Part shown: one piece after another, positions 23,964 through 35,542 of the stretch
How positions within the stretch are numbered: position 1 is the first letter of the stretch
Layout: each line of letters starts with the position of its first letter
From: Oopsacas minuta
Taxonomy: Eukaryota; Porifera; Hexactinellida; Lyssacinosida; Leucopsacidae
Assembly: GCA_024704765.1 (NCBI GenBank)
Contig: JAKMXF010000332.1
Coordinates: 1,171,080 to 1,235,079 of the forward strand
DNA: 64,000 nucleotides
Reading direction: 5' to 3'
Made by a program: the position numbers and the translations under genes
The notes under the pieces: generated by a model
The model's database searches: none
What the model was told of the DNA's origin: nothing
Seen by the model: only the letters and a program-made list of their open reading frames with translations

Positions 23964-25303
23964 CAGGGTGTTCCATAATTATTGCCCTATTGTGTAAATG
24001 ACTATAACATTCAAATATCATTAATTAGATATATTATTACTTTCCTATATATCCACCCTTTAGTAATATACATTTTTCAATTCTTTTTGGCATGCCTTCT
24101 ATTAACTTTTCCAAAGTATTCGAACATATCTCAGACCATGCGGATTTTAGCATATTTTTAAACTCCCCCAATCCTGGAGCAGGTGTCTTCCTATCAAGTT
24201 GATCCTAGAGTATTCCCTATACATTTTCTATTGGACTTAGGTCTGGGGAATTCGCCAGCCATTCGCCCTTCCCCCAAAAATATTTTAGATTCTCCTTACA
24301 CCAATCTTGGGTTCTCTTGGCTGAATGTGCAGGAGCTCCGTCTTGTTGGAAAATATATTTTGACATGTTTGGTAACATTTTCCTAGTTAGTAAATCGCCC
24401 TTCTTAGGTTTTCTGTTAAGTGCATTTAGGCAAGTCTTTTCTAGAAATTCTTTAAGATAATAATCTGCACTCACAGTTTGTTTTGGAGGTAAAAAGTGAA
24501 GGTCAGACAAAGCATGGAAGCTCATCATCCCCAAACCATAACCCGCGGGGAATATTTGACGGTTTCAATATTTTGAACCTTGAGCTTACTTTGTGACCAG
24601 ATCCTGTCATTATGTCGGTTTGATGGATGAAATACCTCAAACGGCGATTCATCTGACCACAGGACTCGTTTCCAATCATTCACTGTCCTAACTCTTTTCT
24701 CCAGGCAAAAATTTAATCGTCTTTCTTTTTGTTTTTCGGTCAAATTTGGAGATTTAGTCCTCTTATAGGCCCAAGCTCCCAGGTCCTGCTTCAAATATCT
24801 ATGGAATGTTTTTAGAGACAGGATTACCGATTCTTGTAAGTTTACACGCCAATACCCTGATTGATTTATACCTTTTCTCTAAAGATTTAGAGATTACTAT
24901 CTTTGATATCCTGTTTAGCTTTTTGGGCGGTCCTGCACCCTTTTTGTACTGAAGGCTCTCATTTCGTTTATGTTTAGCCCACCAGCGTCTAATGGTCTTA
25001 ATATCTTTTCCAAATATTTCAGCTACAGTCTTTTGGAAAAACCTTCCGATAGTTGATAAGAGCTTGATTTCGAATTTCAAATTTTGCTAACTGGACATCC
25101 ATACCTTGTTAGATTGTTGTTACTGACATAGAAAATATACTACTTTGACTAGTGCATAAGGAAAGTCGTTGTATCAAGTTAACTAACTTAATAAGGTTGG
25201 CCAATAAATTTATGAAAGAAAAACTAGACAATTGTATGATATTTTAGAAATATTGATGAAATGAAACTAAATGCTGATAGGACAATAATTATGGGACACC
25301 CTG
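23964..25303 (-). mobile_element. Tc1-like transposon, DD37E
   Basis: Inverted ends (CAGGGTGTTCCATAATTATT on the left, AATAATTATGGGACACCCTG on the right) are flanked by TA at 23962-23963 and 25304-25305. The length of 1340 bp is normal for this family. It is inserted just upstream of the OTU-like coding sequence. Confidence 0.94.
24038..25102 (-). pseudogene. Tc1-like transposase pseudogene (DD37E)
   Basis: An ATG at 25102 opens the N-terminus. A frameshift near 25075 leads to paired helix-turn-helix segments (FGKDIKTIRRWWAKHKRNES) and then to the catalytic half. This has WSDESPFEVF (first D), FQQDGAPAHSAKRTQ (second D) and SPDLSPIEN (E). Exactly 37 residues lie between the second D and the E, instead of the 34 of classical Tc1. 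Further breaks lie near 24795-24835 and at a TAG next to PIENV near 24215. The C-terminal tail (LIEGMPKRIEKCI) is still present. Disabled copy. Confidence 0.9.
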
Positions 25304-25951
25304 TACTTCAAACCAGGAAAGCCAATTAACTCTGACACGGGAAACTTAGTCATTAACCTTCCATGATGCTCACTAGCCCTCAGGTCAATTCAAAGGCAGT
25401 AATATCATATAGTGATTTGTCTAATGACGTTTATATTCCAGATGAAACTCTCTCTATAGTAGATGTTAATTCATATTATCATGGAGAATTCAAGACTGTG
25501 TCTCAGAGTTGCAAAGGGAAAAGTGAATATGATAAAACTAAGATTAACAACAGGAATACTATGTGAAAATGAAGCAAATGATAAATCTTTTGAAATTAGC
25601 CAATTAATTCCTACAAAAGAAAAACATTCTCCTGATGGGAATTGCTTGTTTCGCTCTTTATCATACATAATTACTGGAACAGAATACAATCATATAGAAA
25701 TATGGGAGTGAATAAATGATAAATGAAGGGCGAATATAGAAAATTAGTCAAAAATTACGTTCAAGCTCGAAAGATATATTGCCAGAGGAACGCTGAAATA
25801 CGATTGAAGATCATTTGAATGCAATCAAAATAGACCGAGTAGGATCTTGGGGTACATATCTAGAAATATCTTTAGTAGCTATCATCCTGAGAACAGATAT
25901 TTGTCCCAATGATGAGCACCAATCCTGGTTGAAATTCTCAGAACATAGATT

Positions 25952-26112
25952 TATAGCATCCAAATGAGTTCTAGAACATCCTATAGTAGATGACAACAGC
26001 AGATTCATACTCGTTTGGGATTTAAACAATTATCATATAGGCTTTATTAATTCTTTCATTCTTTGGTATTACGATTAGGCTATTAAAGTTAAACGTTTGA
26101 ACATTTGCTACA
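25952..26112 (+). repeat. Gypsy 5' LTR (161 bp)
   Basis: It is about 90 percent alike by eye to the 3' copy, sharing for example AGGCTATTAAAGTTA and ending GCTACA. It is followed directly by TTGGCGACAAAGATAAACG, a plausible primer-binding site. Confidence 0.85.
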
Positions 26113-29100
26113 TTGGCGACAAAGATAAACGATGGCGTCTCGTTAAAGATTTCTTTGGTGAATTTGATCATGGCGTCGAGGACTGGGCGTCATAGACCGA
26201 AAGGCAACAACAGTATTTTACGGCTAATGATATTGAGGGGGAAGAGGAGCAGAAAGCCATCTTGTTAAGCTATTGCGGTCCACGCACATATCAGCTCATC
26301 AAGAATCTGCAGGTGCCCGACGTACCAACGGCGAAGTCCTTCGATGAGATAGGGAAACTTGTAAAGGATGACCTCGACGCAAAGCCTTGAGTAATCGTTA
26401 AGAGGTTTGTGTTTCATTCTCGCTTACGCAAGGGGGCGAATTGGTTGCTGCTTTCGTGGCAGAGTTGAGACGATTATCGGAGCACTGCGTTTTGGGGACA
26501 CACTCTCTGATATGCTACGGGATCGTTTGGTATGTGGGATAGAAGACGGGCGTATCCAGCGTTGGCTGTTATCTGAGCCTGAAATCGTATTTAAGAAGGC
26601 TTTCGATATTGCACAGGCGATGGAATCTGCGGAGCGCAATGCTCAGGACCTCCAAACCAAGAAAGGAGAGGGTATTCACATGGTGGGAGAAGATGGAGTG
26701 CCTAACAAGAATCCACTGCCAACCGACAATGTCCTGAGATTGATCGGGTAGATTATTTCCATTCTTCTAATCGAGTCCGCATCAAACATTATTCCCAGGA
26801 GGATACATGCAACCGGTGCAGGGGCAGGCAGCAATCAAAAGACTGTAATTTTAAGGAAGTCACCTGTTTCAAGTACCAAAAGCGAGGACCTTTAGCGAGA
26901 GTTTGTCGGAACAACCCGAGACGAGACGCGACTCCAATCGATACCGAAGAGGTATCCACGTTGTTAGCGGTGAAGGTGAAGTAGTCAATGGAGATCCATT
27001 CCCAGAATATAATCTATACAATGTTCGAGATTCGAATTTAGCTTCCTTACGGATACATGCAAGAGTGAGTGGGGCAGATCTAGAAATGGAGATTGATACT
27101 GGAGCGACCAGATCTGTCATAAGCAAGGCAAATTTTGAACAGATCTGGATTCCCGGAAATGCACCTGCGCTTAAGAATACAGCCTCTCGGGAAAGTCCTA
27201 TACCGGTGAGCTCATTAAAGTATGTGGGGAAATCGGGGTGGAGGTAAGCCTAGAAAGACGACATGTACGACTTAGCTTGATAGTTTTCAAAGTAACGGTC
27301 CGGGCCTCTTGGGAAGAGACTTGATGGAAAGACTTGGTCTTAGTTGTTGCAAGTAGAACCTAATCCAACTGAATGAGATAGAATGCGTCCTAGCTCATCA
27401 TGCTAATGTGTTTAAAGACGGACTGGGATTTGTCAAAGGAACTCAAACCAGAATTTACATTGAGTCGGTTACGTCACCAAGATATTTTAGAGCCAGGTCT
27501 TTACCATTCGCACTTCTCGGGGAAGGTGGAACAGGAATTAACCCGACTCCAAGAAGAAGGAGTAATTGAACCAGTCCAGTTTTCAGATTGAGCCGCGCCA
27601 GTGGTACCAGTGGCCAAGAGCGATGGGACAATCCGTATATGTGGAGACTATAAGGTGACAATAAATCAAGGTGCTAAGATCGACAAAACACCCACTCCCC
27701 TGGATCGATGATCTCCTATCTTCCTGAGCTGTTGGATAATCATTTTTCGAATTAGACCTGGCGTATGCTTACCTACAAATTCCCCTACATGAAGACTCAA
27801 AGAAATTAACAACAATCAATACGCACAAGGGCCATTTCCAGTATACCAGGTTGCCATTCTGAATAGCATCGGCTCCAGCGATATTCCAGAGAACGATTGA
27901 AAGCATACTTCAGGGAATTCCTATGGTCTGAGTATACATTAATGATATTTTAGTAAGGGGAAGGACGGAAGACGAGCATTTTCGGAATTTGAGAGAACTA
28001 TTATTAGAACGTTTGGAAACTTCGGGATTTGCTTGAAAAGGGCCAAATGTTCCTTTTTATATCAAATCAGTCAATTATCTTGGACACACGATTCCTCCAG
28101 ATGGACTTAGCCACAATGAAAAGAAGGTTCAAGTAATAAGGGCCGCACCTCGGTCAGTTGGGATCTTTTCTCGGGTTAATGAACTACTACGGTAAGTTCC
28201 TACCAAGCCTCGCGTCCACATTAGATCCTCTATATCTCTTACTCCATAAACAGACCGATTGGAGTTGGGGATTAACCAATCGCCCGAGTTCGAGCGCAAA
28301 AGGATTATTAGCTTCCAGTCTACTCCTAGTCCATTTGATCCTGATAAGGAATTACTCGTGAGTTGCGACGCTTCACCATATGGTTTGGGAGCGGTATTAT
28401 CGCATCGCATGGGAGATGGTTCTAATAAGCCTGTCTACTACGCTTAGCGTACATTATCCGCTCCCGAGAGGGGAAATTCATAGCTAGACAAAGAGGGGTT
28501 AGCGATTATTTTTCGCTCAAGAAGTTTCACACATTCCTGTATGGGCAACATTTTACAATAAATTCGGATCACTAGCCTTTGCAAATATTTCCAACCACAG
28601 AAAACCTGTGCTATCGTGGCCTCAGCCAGACTGCAGAGGTGGGCGTTATTGCTCGGAGCTTACGATTACAAGTTAGAGTACATAAGTACTTGCAGCTTCG
28701 ACATGCTCATGGTGTGAGTCAAATACCACTTCCGGAATCTCCAGCTAATACTCCTGTACAAGGAGAGACAATTCTCCTTGTGGATAACATGGAGTTGTTC
28801 TCCCTCAATTTCCGAAAGGTCAGGCAATTGACGGATAGCGGCCAAGTTTTGTCTCGTGTTCGCCTATCACTACAGAGAGGTTGGGGAATATTTGACGATA
28901 ATTCTCTACTTCACTTTGAGAGGAAGAAAGATGAATTAAGTGTACATGATGAGTGTATTCTACGCGGGCAAGAGTCGTAATTCCTACCAAGGGTAGAGAA
29001 TTGGTAATGGATATGCTTCACTAGGGTCATCCTGGCATTTAGAAAACGAAGAGCATAACCAGAGGTTATGTGTGGTGGCCAGGAATCGATGGACAGCTAG

Positions 29101-30128
29101 AGGAAAGAGTAAAGCGATGCACACAATGTCAGTTTTCGAGACATTCTCCCACCAAAGACCACCTGCATCCTTGGGAGTGGCCACAGCAACCATGGGTACG
29201 AGTACACGTAGATTATGCAGTACCAATCTTAAGCAAGATGTTTTTCTTAGTAGTGGATGCTCACTCCAAATGGTTGAAGGTCGCTATTGTGAATTCGGCA
29301 ACTTCAACAAACACCATTGACAACCTAAGAATGATGTTTTCTACTCATGGGCTACCAGAAGTGATAGTGTCTGATAATTGGTCTGTCTTTTCAAGCAAAG
29401 AATTCTCTGAATTTACTTGTCGGAACAATATAAGGCATATCAGAACACCGCCACACCACCCGTCCTCTAATGGACAAGTAGAGAGGGCAGTACAGACCTT
29501 CAAGGACGCAATGGGTAAGGAATCGTGTGACACATTACAGACTCGAGTTGCAAGATTTCTATTTCACTACCGGACTACGCCCCATACAACAACAGGTATC
29601 TCTTCCGCGGAGTTGATGATGGGAAGACGGTTGAGGACACACATGAGCTGCCTACTCCCTGATACAGCTACTTGAGTAGCAAACAAGCAGGAGTCTTCAG
29701 AAGCAATATTACGATAGGAACACGAAGCCTAGCAAATACCTAAGAGAAGGGCAGATAGTATTGGCACGGGATTTCTTCGGGAGTAAAACCAGATGGTTGA
29801 GGGGTAGAATCAAGCATGAAAGTGGGCCCATGTCCTACAGTATTGATATGGAAGATGGTCGTACTATTCGACGACATGTGGACCGCATAAGACCACAAAC
29901 AGATCTGAGGGAGCTCCTGGGGGAAACGATCACCAGGGCTATTATGACTGGCCCACATTGGATGCCCCCCCCAATGTTGCTGGGACAAAAGCCTTCTGCA
30001 AGCACGCAAAAGTTGAAGTGCCTCAACCGCAACGTTCGGGAAGGGCTCGTTACCCGCCAAAGAGGTACCAACCGGAAACTTAGGATTTTTCCTGTAGCAA
30101 ATCTGGGTCCCTCATTAGGAGGGAGAAG
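26113..30128 (+). pseudogene. Gypsy gag-pol remnant
   Basis: The interior is readable only in pieces. A gag-like helical region spans about 26200-26750, and a cysteine-rich nucleocapsid (CNRCRGRQQSKDC) lies near 26810. The protease motif EIDTGATRS lies near 27092. Reverse transcriptase pieces run from about 27500 (APVVPVAKSDGTIRICGDY). The metal-binding site reads YINDILV near 27935 in place of YVDD. RNase H carries SCDASPYGLGAVLSHR near 28360. The integrase has a zinc-binding HHCC remnant near 29020-29130 and the D-D-35-E core in the frame 29070-29675 (HVDYA, VSDNWSVF, GQVERAV). There are many stops and frameshifts, especially in gag and RT; the integrase is best preserved. Confidence 0.9.
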
Positions 30129-30286
30129 TGTAGTATCCAGATGAGTTATAGAACATTCTACAGTAGATGACAATAGCAGATTGATACTCGTTTGGTATAT
30201 AAACAATTATCATAGGTTTATTCATTCTTTCATTCTTTGTTATTACTATTAGGCTATTAAAGTTACACGTTTGAACATTTACTACA
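30129..30286 (+). repeat. Gypsy 3' LTR (158 bp)
   Basis: It begins TGTAGTATCC after a purine-rich AGGAGGGAGAAG tract (30117-30128), the likely plus-strand primer site, and ends TACTACA. The inverted TGTAG...CTACA termini suit an LTR. Confidence 0.87.
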
Positions 30287-31059
30287 GGATTCAATAGTGT
30301 TAAATCTACACAAGATTTAACAGAACGCAGAGTGTATTTTAGATTAAACATGAGCCACTTTCAGTCTCTCATCAAGGTTGACAAGAGACTCAAGGTTTCC
30401 CAAAATAAGAAATTAGTTCCATAGTATATATACAATGAAGTTAGTCACATAGAATTATATGACTAGTTTACAATTAGATTGGAATTCTGATTTAGCGGTG
30501 TCAAGTTATTAAATAAATTAGTATAGTGAAAATCAGTAATTTTTGCAAAGCCACTGTGAAGTGGTTTTAGAAAATGTTGTGATACAATTTGAAATGGAAA
30601 TTCACCCTAAGTGAAAAGTTGCTACAATTTATCTCGCGCTTACAATTCGCGCTGCTAACTTCACATCCATCAATATATTTACCTGTCATAAGAAGGGAAC
30701 ATGGTATAATCGGACACAATTTGCATGAACAATACAGTTCGAAAACGTTAGGTGGTCGGTTGTGGTCAATCTTTCGAACGGTTTGGGGTGTTAGACATAC
30801 ATGTTAGGACAATATATAATACATTCTAGACCCCTTCAAAGCCCCGTCAATAGATTTATATTTGATCTGACTCTAGCTCTTTAGCAATCCGATTAATGTA
30901 TAATATTTAGTTTTGAGAATTACTCTAATTTTTTGGTTTACGATCCGTTAAAAGCTAATTGAATAATAGTGATCCCATATTCTTGTTCGTAATCACTTAA
31001 TATGGATTATTATATCAAAAATGATAAGAAAATATTAGATAATTAATAGAAGTGTAAAA

Positions 31060-31700
31060 TTGTCCCGCCGATTGGTAGTGCAGCTCAGGATTATGCTTTT
31101 GGGGGGGGCCTTCCCGACCCCCGTATAAATTCCGCAATGCCCCGAACCCGACTGACTTTGGGCTCCTAGATCTGAAAAATATATCAGGATATTCAATATT
31201 ATTCATCCCCTAATCTACTTCATGTTCTATCCTCAAATCCCATGGAGATACTTCCGAAAAATGGTCCTACAATTACCCTTTGTCTATCTTTCGAAACGGA
31301 ATCTCTAGCATCAATTAGAAATTTGTGCAAAAATGTGTGAAAATATGATAGATAGTGTAGATATAAAATTGGAAACGTTAACTTTGGAACCTACAAGCTC
31401 GATTACCCCTTACTAGCGGTAGAAACAAAATCCCTAGCATGATTTGAAAATATACAAAACGTGTGAAAATATGATTATTCATATGATAATTCTGTGAATT
31501 TGTAACTTTCAGACTCTGAAATTCTCAAAATCTTACTCTAGGCACCCAATTACCCTGACAACCAGTTGAAACCTAATCTCTAGCTTTTTTTTGCATTTTA
31601 CAAAGAGAGGTGTGAAAATAGGATTAATCACCAAAAATATGAAATATTCATTTTGAAAAAATTCATACTCGAAGTGAAATCTCCCACCCGAAATGTATAT
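31060..31700 (+). repeat. Dispersed repeat with internal tandem units
   Basis: The 5' part (GTGCAGCTCAGGAT, then CCCGACTGACTTTGGGCTC) recurs at 39810-39990. From about 31250 to 31630 three diverged units of about 120-130 bp follow. Each has an AATTACCC start, an AATCTCTAGC block and a GTGTGAAAATA end. It is non-coding. The rest of 30425-33140 holds no gene that I can support. Confidence 0.6.
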
Positions 31701-32878
31701 GTATGCCAATTTTCATGTTGATTAGACTGCTAGATTTCGCATGGCCGCGCTGACGTAGCAGATCGTCAATGCTATTAGGGCATCTCCCTGTAGGAACGGC
31801 ACGAAAAATGGTAACTGTTAACCGAATAATATGAAATTTCCCACAATAAAACATTCCACTAGGCTAAGTATCGATTGGAAAGATAATTTGTGGATAAGTG
31901 TATTATTATATGATCTATTAAAAAAATCACTTGGATCGAATTTTGCGACCCCTAAACGACATCCGAGTATATCGAAAAATAGTAACAGTAACTTCGCATA
32001 TAAAGGAAGAATAACACAAGCCTATACTTGTTTAGTTGTGTTAATTTGACAACTGATGTATATTAACTTCGGGGTGCTGATTGCGAATTTTAGGTCCAAT
32101 ATATTTCATTACGTCACAATTAGATAATACGCAACTTGAAAATTGCAAAGTTGCTAGAATTTAGGAAAAATTAAGTATAAGTATGTGACCTTAAATATAT
32201 TGAGTGGATTTTTGAACTAAATATTATTGAGTCTCAATGAAAAGAGAATAAGCTCTATGTAAGATAACCTGGTCATTTTATCATGAAAATTGGGAATTAC
32301 ACAAAAACCAACAAAAATCACAAAATAATATTTATGACGTGCAAAATGAGTAATTGTACAAAAAAACTGTTTATGTTTGTAATGAAGGGCAAATACTTTG
32401 TAACTCTATCATACTTTGGGAGAAGTTTTTCAAAAATTTGGAATTATATAATTTTGTAATATGAAAAACTTACAATTGTGAGATGATATCCGAAAATCGA
32501 CTTCAGATTCGGAATCAGCTGTGTGAAAGTATATAAATGTTTGATATAATACACACAACGAAAAATGAAATTGCAGTGCCTGCGTAATAAGAAATGTGGT
32601 ATTAGCTTAATGCAGATTTTTGGACCACCTTAAATTGTTTGGCGTTAAATTACTGTTGCAGTTTGATTTAGGGCACTTAATTGTAATATGTAAATTCATT
32701 AATAGTATTTTGTTAACAATGATGAATATATTCATTAGATGTCTCTGAAGTGTATTCAAACTTACGAAATCAAGAAACTAATTCAATGTGTTAGGTTGCA
32801 ACAAGTAACTCCAAGTGAGGAAATCATTGGAAAATAGCAAAATGATAATTAGTAATATTATTATTAAAAGGGACATAC

Positions 32879-33660
32879 AGTGGAGTCTTCGAATAATGGA
32901 CACGTTGGTGACATGGTTTATGTCCGTTGTAGAGAATTGTCCGCTTCTCGGAGACTGGTCCATCTTTTTATCAAAACACCTAGGTATCATTTTGAATGCC
33001 GTTTTACATGTATTAAAGTTGGGTAGTTACAGGAGAAGTCACAAGTATTATTATACTGTGATAAGAATGAATATAATATAGTGATGACTGATGAGTAACC
33101 TAAGCATGTTGGCATTGCTTTATACTCTATATATATTATAATGGGTGCGAAAATAAGTCAGGAAGATAACTTTGTCTACTGGGTTAACACTTGCAGACTA
33201 GCTACAGTATATATTGGGGTGCCAATGCCCATAGCTACTTCAAAACATCCTCGACTTTCACAATTTTTGAGAAGAGAAGCAAATAAAGGACTTGCTGAGG
33301 TTAAGGGAGAGAAAGAAATCAGAGAAGCAGGTTAGGGACTAGAAATCACTTGTGTGTACCGCATTTATGGACCCAAAGTTTACATTGACAAGATGAAAGA
33401 ATTATTGAAAGACTTGGAAGACATGGGACTTGTATAGCACTCATATTTTTATGCAAATTTTGTGATATCTATGAAATTATCGGTTGTAGTTTGTGGTTGT
33501 CCGTTCTTGGAAGATGAAAATGCATTAAGACGCGCCATTTGGGGCCAGTTCCCTGTCCGGTATTCGGAATTCGGAGTTGTCCGCTCCTCGGAGACTGCTT
33601 AAGTATACATGCTTGGCAAATTCACGAAGTTTGTCCGTTGTAGGGGGTTGTCCGATTATA
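32879..33660. repeat. Pogo/Tigger-like repeat region
   Basis: The start CAGTGGAGTCTTCGAATAAT at 32879 resembles pogo-type ends. Sub-blocks (GTCCGTTGTAG, TTGTCCGCT, TCGGAGACTG) occur both near 32920-32960 and again near 33570-33650. The borders are not certain. It surrounds a short ORF at 33141. Confidence 0.4.
33141..33437 (+). pseudogene. Short ORF with N-myristoylation-like start, one in-frame stop
   Basis: An ATG at 33141 opens 64 codons (beginning MGAKISQEDNFVYWV) up to a TAG at 33333-33335. The same frame continues with coding-like sequence (GLEITCVYRIYGPKVYIDKM, then KELLKDLEDMGL) to another TAG at 33435-33437. MGxxxS is the consensus for N-myristoylation. The stop could be a nonsense change, or be removed by a 48-nt phase-1 intron (GCAG|GTTAGG to CCCAAAG|TT). 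I do not recognise the protein. Confidence 0.35.
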
Positions 33661-34370
33661 TAACCTTTGAATAATCGTAGAAGATTGTTCTAAACAGCAA
33701 AAGGGGGGTAATTCAATACGCTGATTACGAATTTGACACTCTTGAATTTGTACCGATAAAATCTTCTCCAATATTCCCTTCTATTAATATCATTTGGTCA
33801 ACTGATAATTATTGCAAACTAATTGAACATAATATGGATTGGGTAATCATAGTAAATTGGAAATATATTGTCTGAAGGATTTGAAATCCGAGCGGAGCGA
33901 GGAAAAAAATAAAATTACAAACTGTCCTGCAGTTTAGTCTATTAAATTCAATTTGTTTAAAAAGTGGCACTATTAATTGGAGGCACTATGTGCATTAGAT
34001 TAAACCTGACCTTACATAGTGCCATTTATTAAACAAATTGAATTTAATAAACTGACCTGTCGGTACAGGTTGTAATTGTATATTTTTGTTTTCTCTTTCG
34101 AAAAGTGTGAAAATGTTGACACCTTTCCTTTCATAATTTTTTGCTAGAGGCCAGACAAAAGTTTGACTCGTGTGAAATAGTGGCACTTGGTGTCCGATTG
34201 ATTAGCGAAGGGTAGAAGCACACCCTGCGAATACCTTCAATAATTCTCACACCATATGTCACCTTAATTCTATGGAGTATTGGCTGCAGGGCTTTCACGG
34301 AGAAAAAAAGAAAATATATAGGCAACCATTTCAGTACTGGGCCACTATACTAAAGTATAGTCGCACAGTA

Positions 34371-35245
34371 AAAAATACCTAACCGAACCAAAGAACTTGC
34401 ACACAACTAAATATACAACTGTATATCCTGGAAATAAGGGGAATATTTGAAAATACATAGTATAATATACCTGAAAGAGCTATTCGATTATGTCAGTTAA
34501 CATTGCCCTGACTAAATCGATGAATATTTTTCTCATTAGAAATTTTCTAGTCACACATTGTTCATTAAATAGGTAATTAGCTAATTAAATATTCAATTCC
34601 AAATTTGAAAAGTACTGAAAGCATATTTATCAACCCGTTATGACAATTTCGAATCCATAGAGCAAATCTTGTTGACTTATTATTATTTTCACATTTGTGC
34701 CACATGTGGTAGAAGTGGCACATATCAAATATGTTGGCCACTTCGTTTGTGAAAATAAATGTGGCAAAAATTGACCTGATCTCCAATTACACAAATTTTG
34801 TAAGTCAGTTTAGAGAATATCTAATGATTTTCATACTGTATTACATTCTGGTGCCAATATTCTAGTGATGTACCACTTCCGCCACTTGAGGAACGAAATG
34901 AAAATGCAAATATGCCAACGAGGTTTGCTCTTACCAATTCGAAATTGTCATACTGGGGTGATACAGACTCATAGAATTGAAATATACTATCAATGTTGTT
35001 TCATTGTATTTGATTTCGATGTTATCTGCAAATTGAATACTTAATTAGTTCATTATCTATTTAATGAGCAAAGTGTGGATAGAAAGTTTCTAATTAGTAA
35101 GATATGTATCGATTGAGTCAGGACAATATTAACATAAATACTCAAATGTTCTTTCAGGGAAATAAACGTATGCATATTCAAATATTTGCCACATTTCCAG
35201 GATTTACAATCGTTTTAAGTGGTGTGCAAGTACTTTTGTTCGGGT
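34371..35245. mobile_element. Long inverted-repeat (foldback-like) element
   Basis: The arms at 34371-34655 and 34940-35245 are reverse complements with moderate divergence. They share CTTGCACAC, ATCCTGGAAAT, CCTGAAAGA, GTCCTGACT-type and ATTAAATAG blocks, in order on one arm and inverted on the other. The core has the AGAAGTGGCACATATCAAAT block, also found at 4137. No coding sequence is present, and no clear target duplication was found. The nearby 33900-34080 stretch contains another small palindrome around CATAGTGCCA / TGGCACTAT. Confidence 0.75.
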
Positions 35246-35542
35246 AGTGCATATTTAAAATTCTATTTCTCACAAATTCAGACGCTGAAATCATGTTTCT
35301 ACAAGAAATATGCAAAAATTAGAGAATATTAGGAGACTATAGAGGACGATCTAGTACAATCGTGTCAAACTATACTATCGAGGGTCGATGTGTGCATAAA
35401 TAGGCTTAACTATCCTAGCGGTGGCGACAAGGGGTCGCTCGATAGGGGTACAACAAATTTGGAGAATTGAATGTTCTCACATTCATGGACATTCCTGCGT
35501 TGCTAGAAAACAATTCCCAACCATATTCGTGATCACTTAAAC

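Larger units (their letters stand above)
25952..30286 (+). mobile_element. Ty3/Gypsy LTR retrotransposon, complete but defective
   Basis: Two similar short LTRs flank a gag-pol interior in the usual Gypsy order (protease, reverse transcriptase, RNase H, integrase). The total is 4.3 kb. The flanks carry AGATT (25947-25951) and GGATT (30287-30291), a 4-5 bp target duplication. It lies within the OTU-like sequence and is therefore younger than it. Confidence 0.93.
25363..30424 (+). pseudogene. OTU-protease-like coding sequence, split by Gypsy
   Basis: The segment 25363-25951 contains the OTU catalytic cysteine motif SPDGNCLFRSLSYIITG (near 25630) and, about 60-70 codons on in another frame, WGTYLEISLVAIILRTDIC (near 25847), the typical OTU core. 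The frame runs into the Gypsy 5' LTR at SEHRF. It resumes on the far side at 30292 in the same frame and gives YFRLNMSHFQSL, whose histidine is a candidate for the catalytic His. It ends at a TAG at 30422-30424. OTU domains remove ubiquitin, and also occur in proteins of several transposon families. At least two other frameshifts exist before the insertion (near 25560 and 25710), so it was probably already dead or carries assembly errors. Confidence 0.7.

Noticed and set aside
26424-26639. Minus-strand frames opposite the Gypsy
   Set aside because: Antisense shadows of gag and pol.
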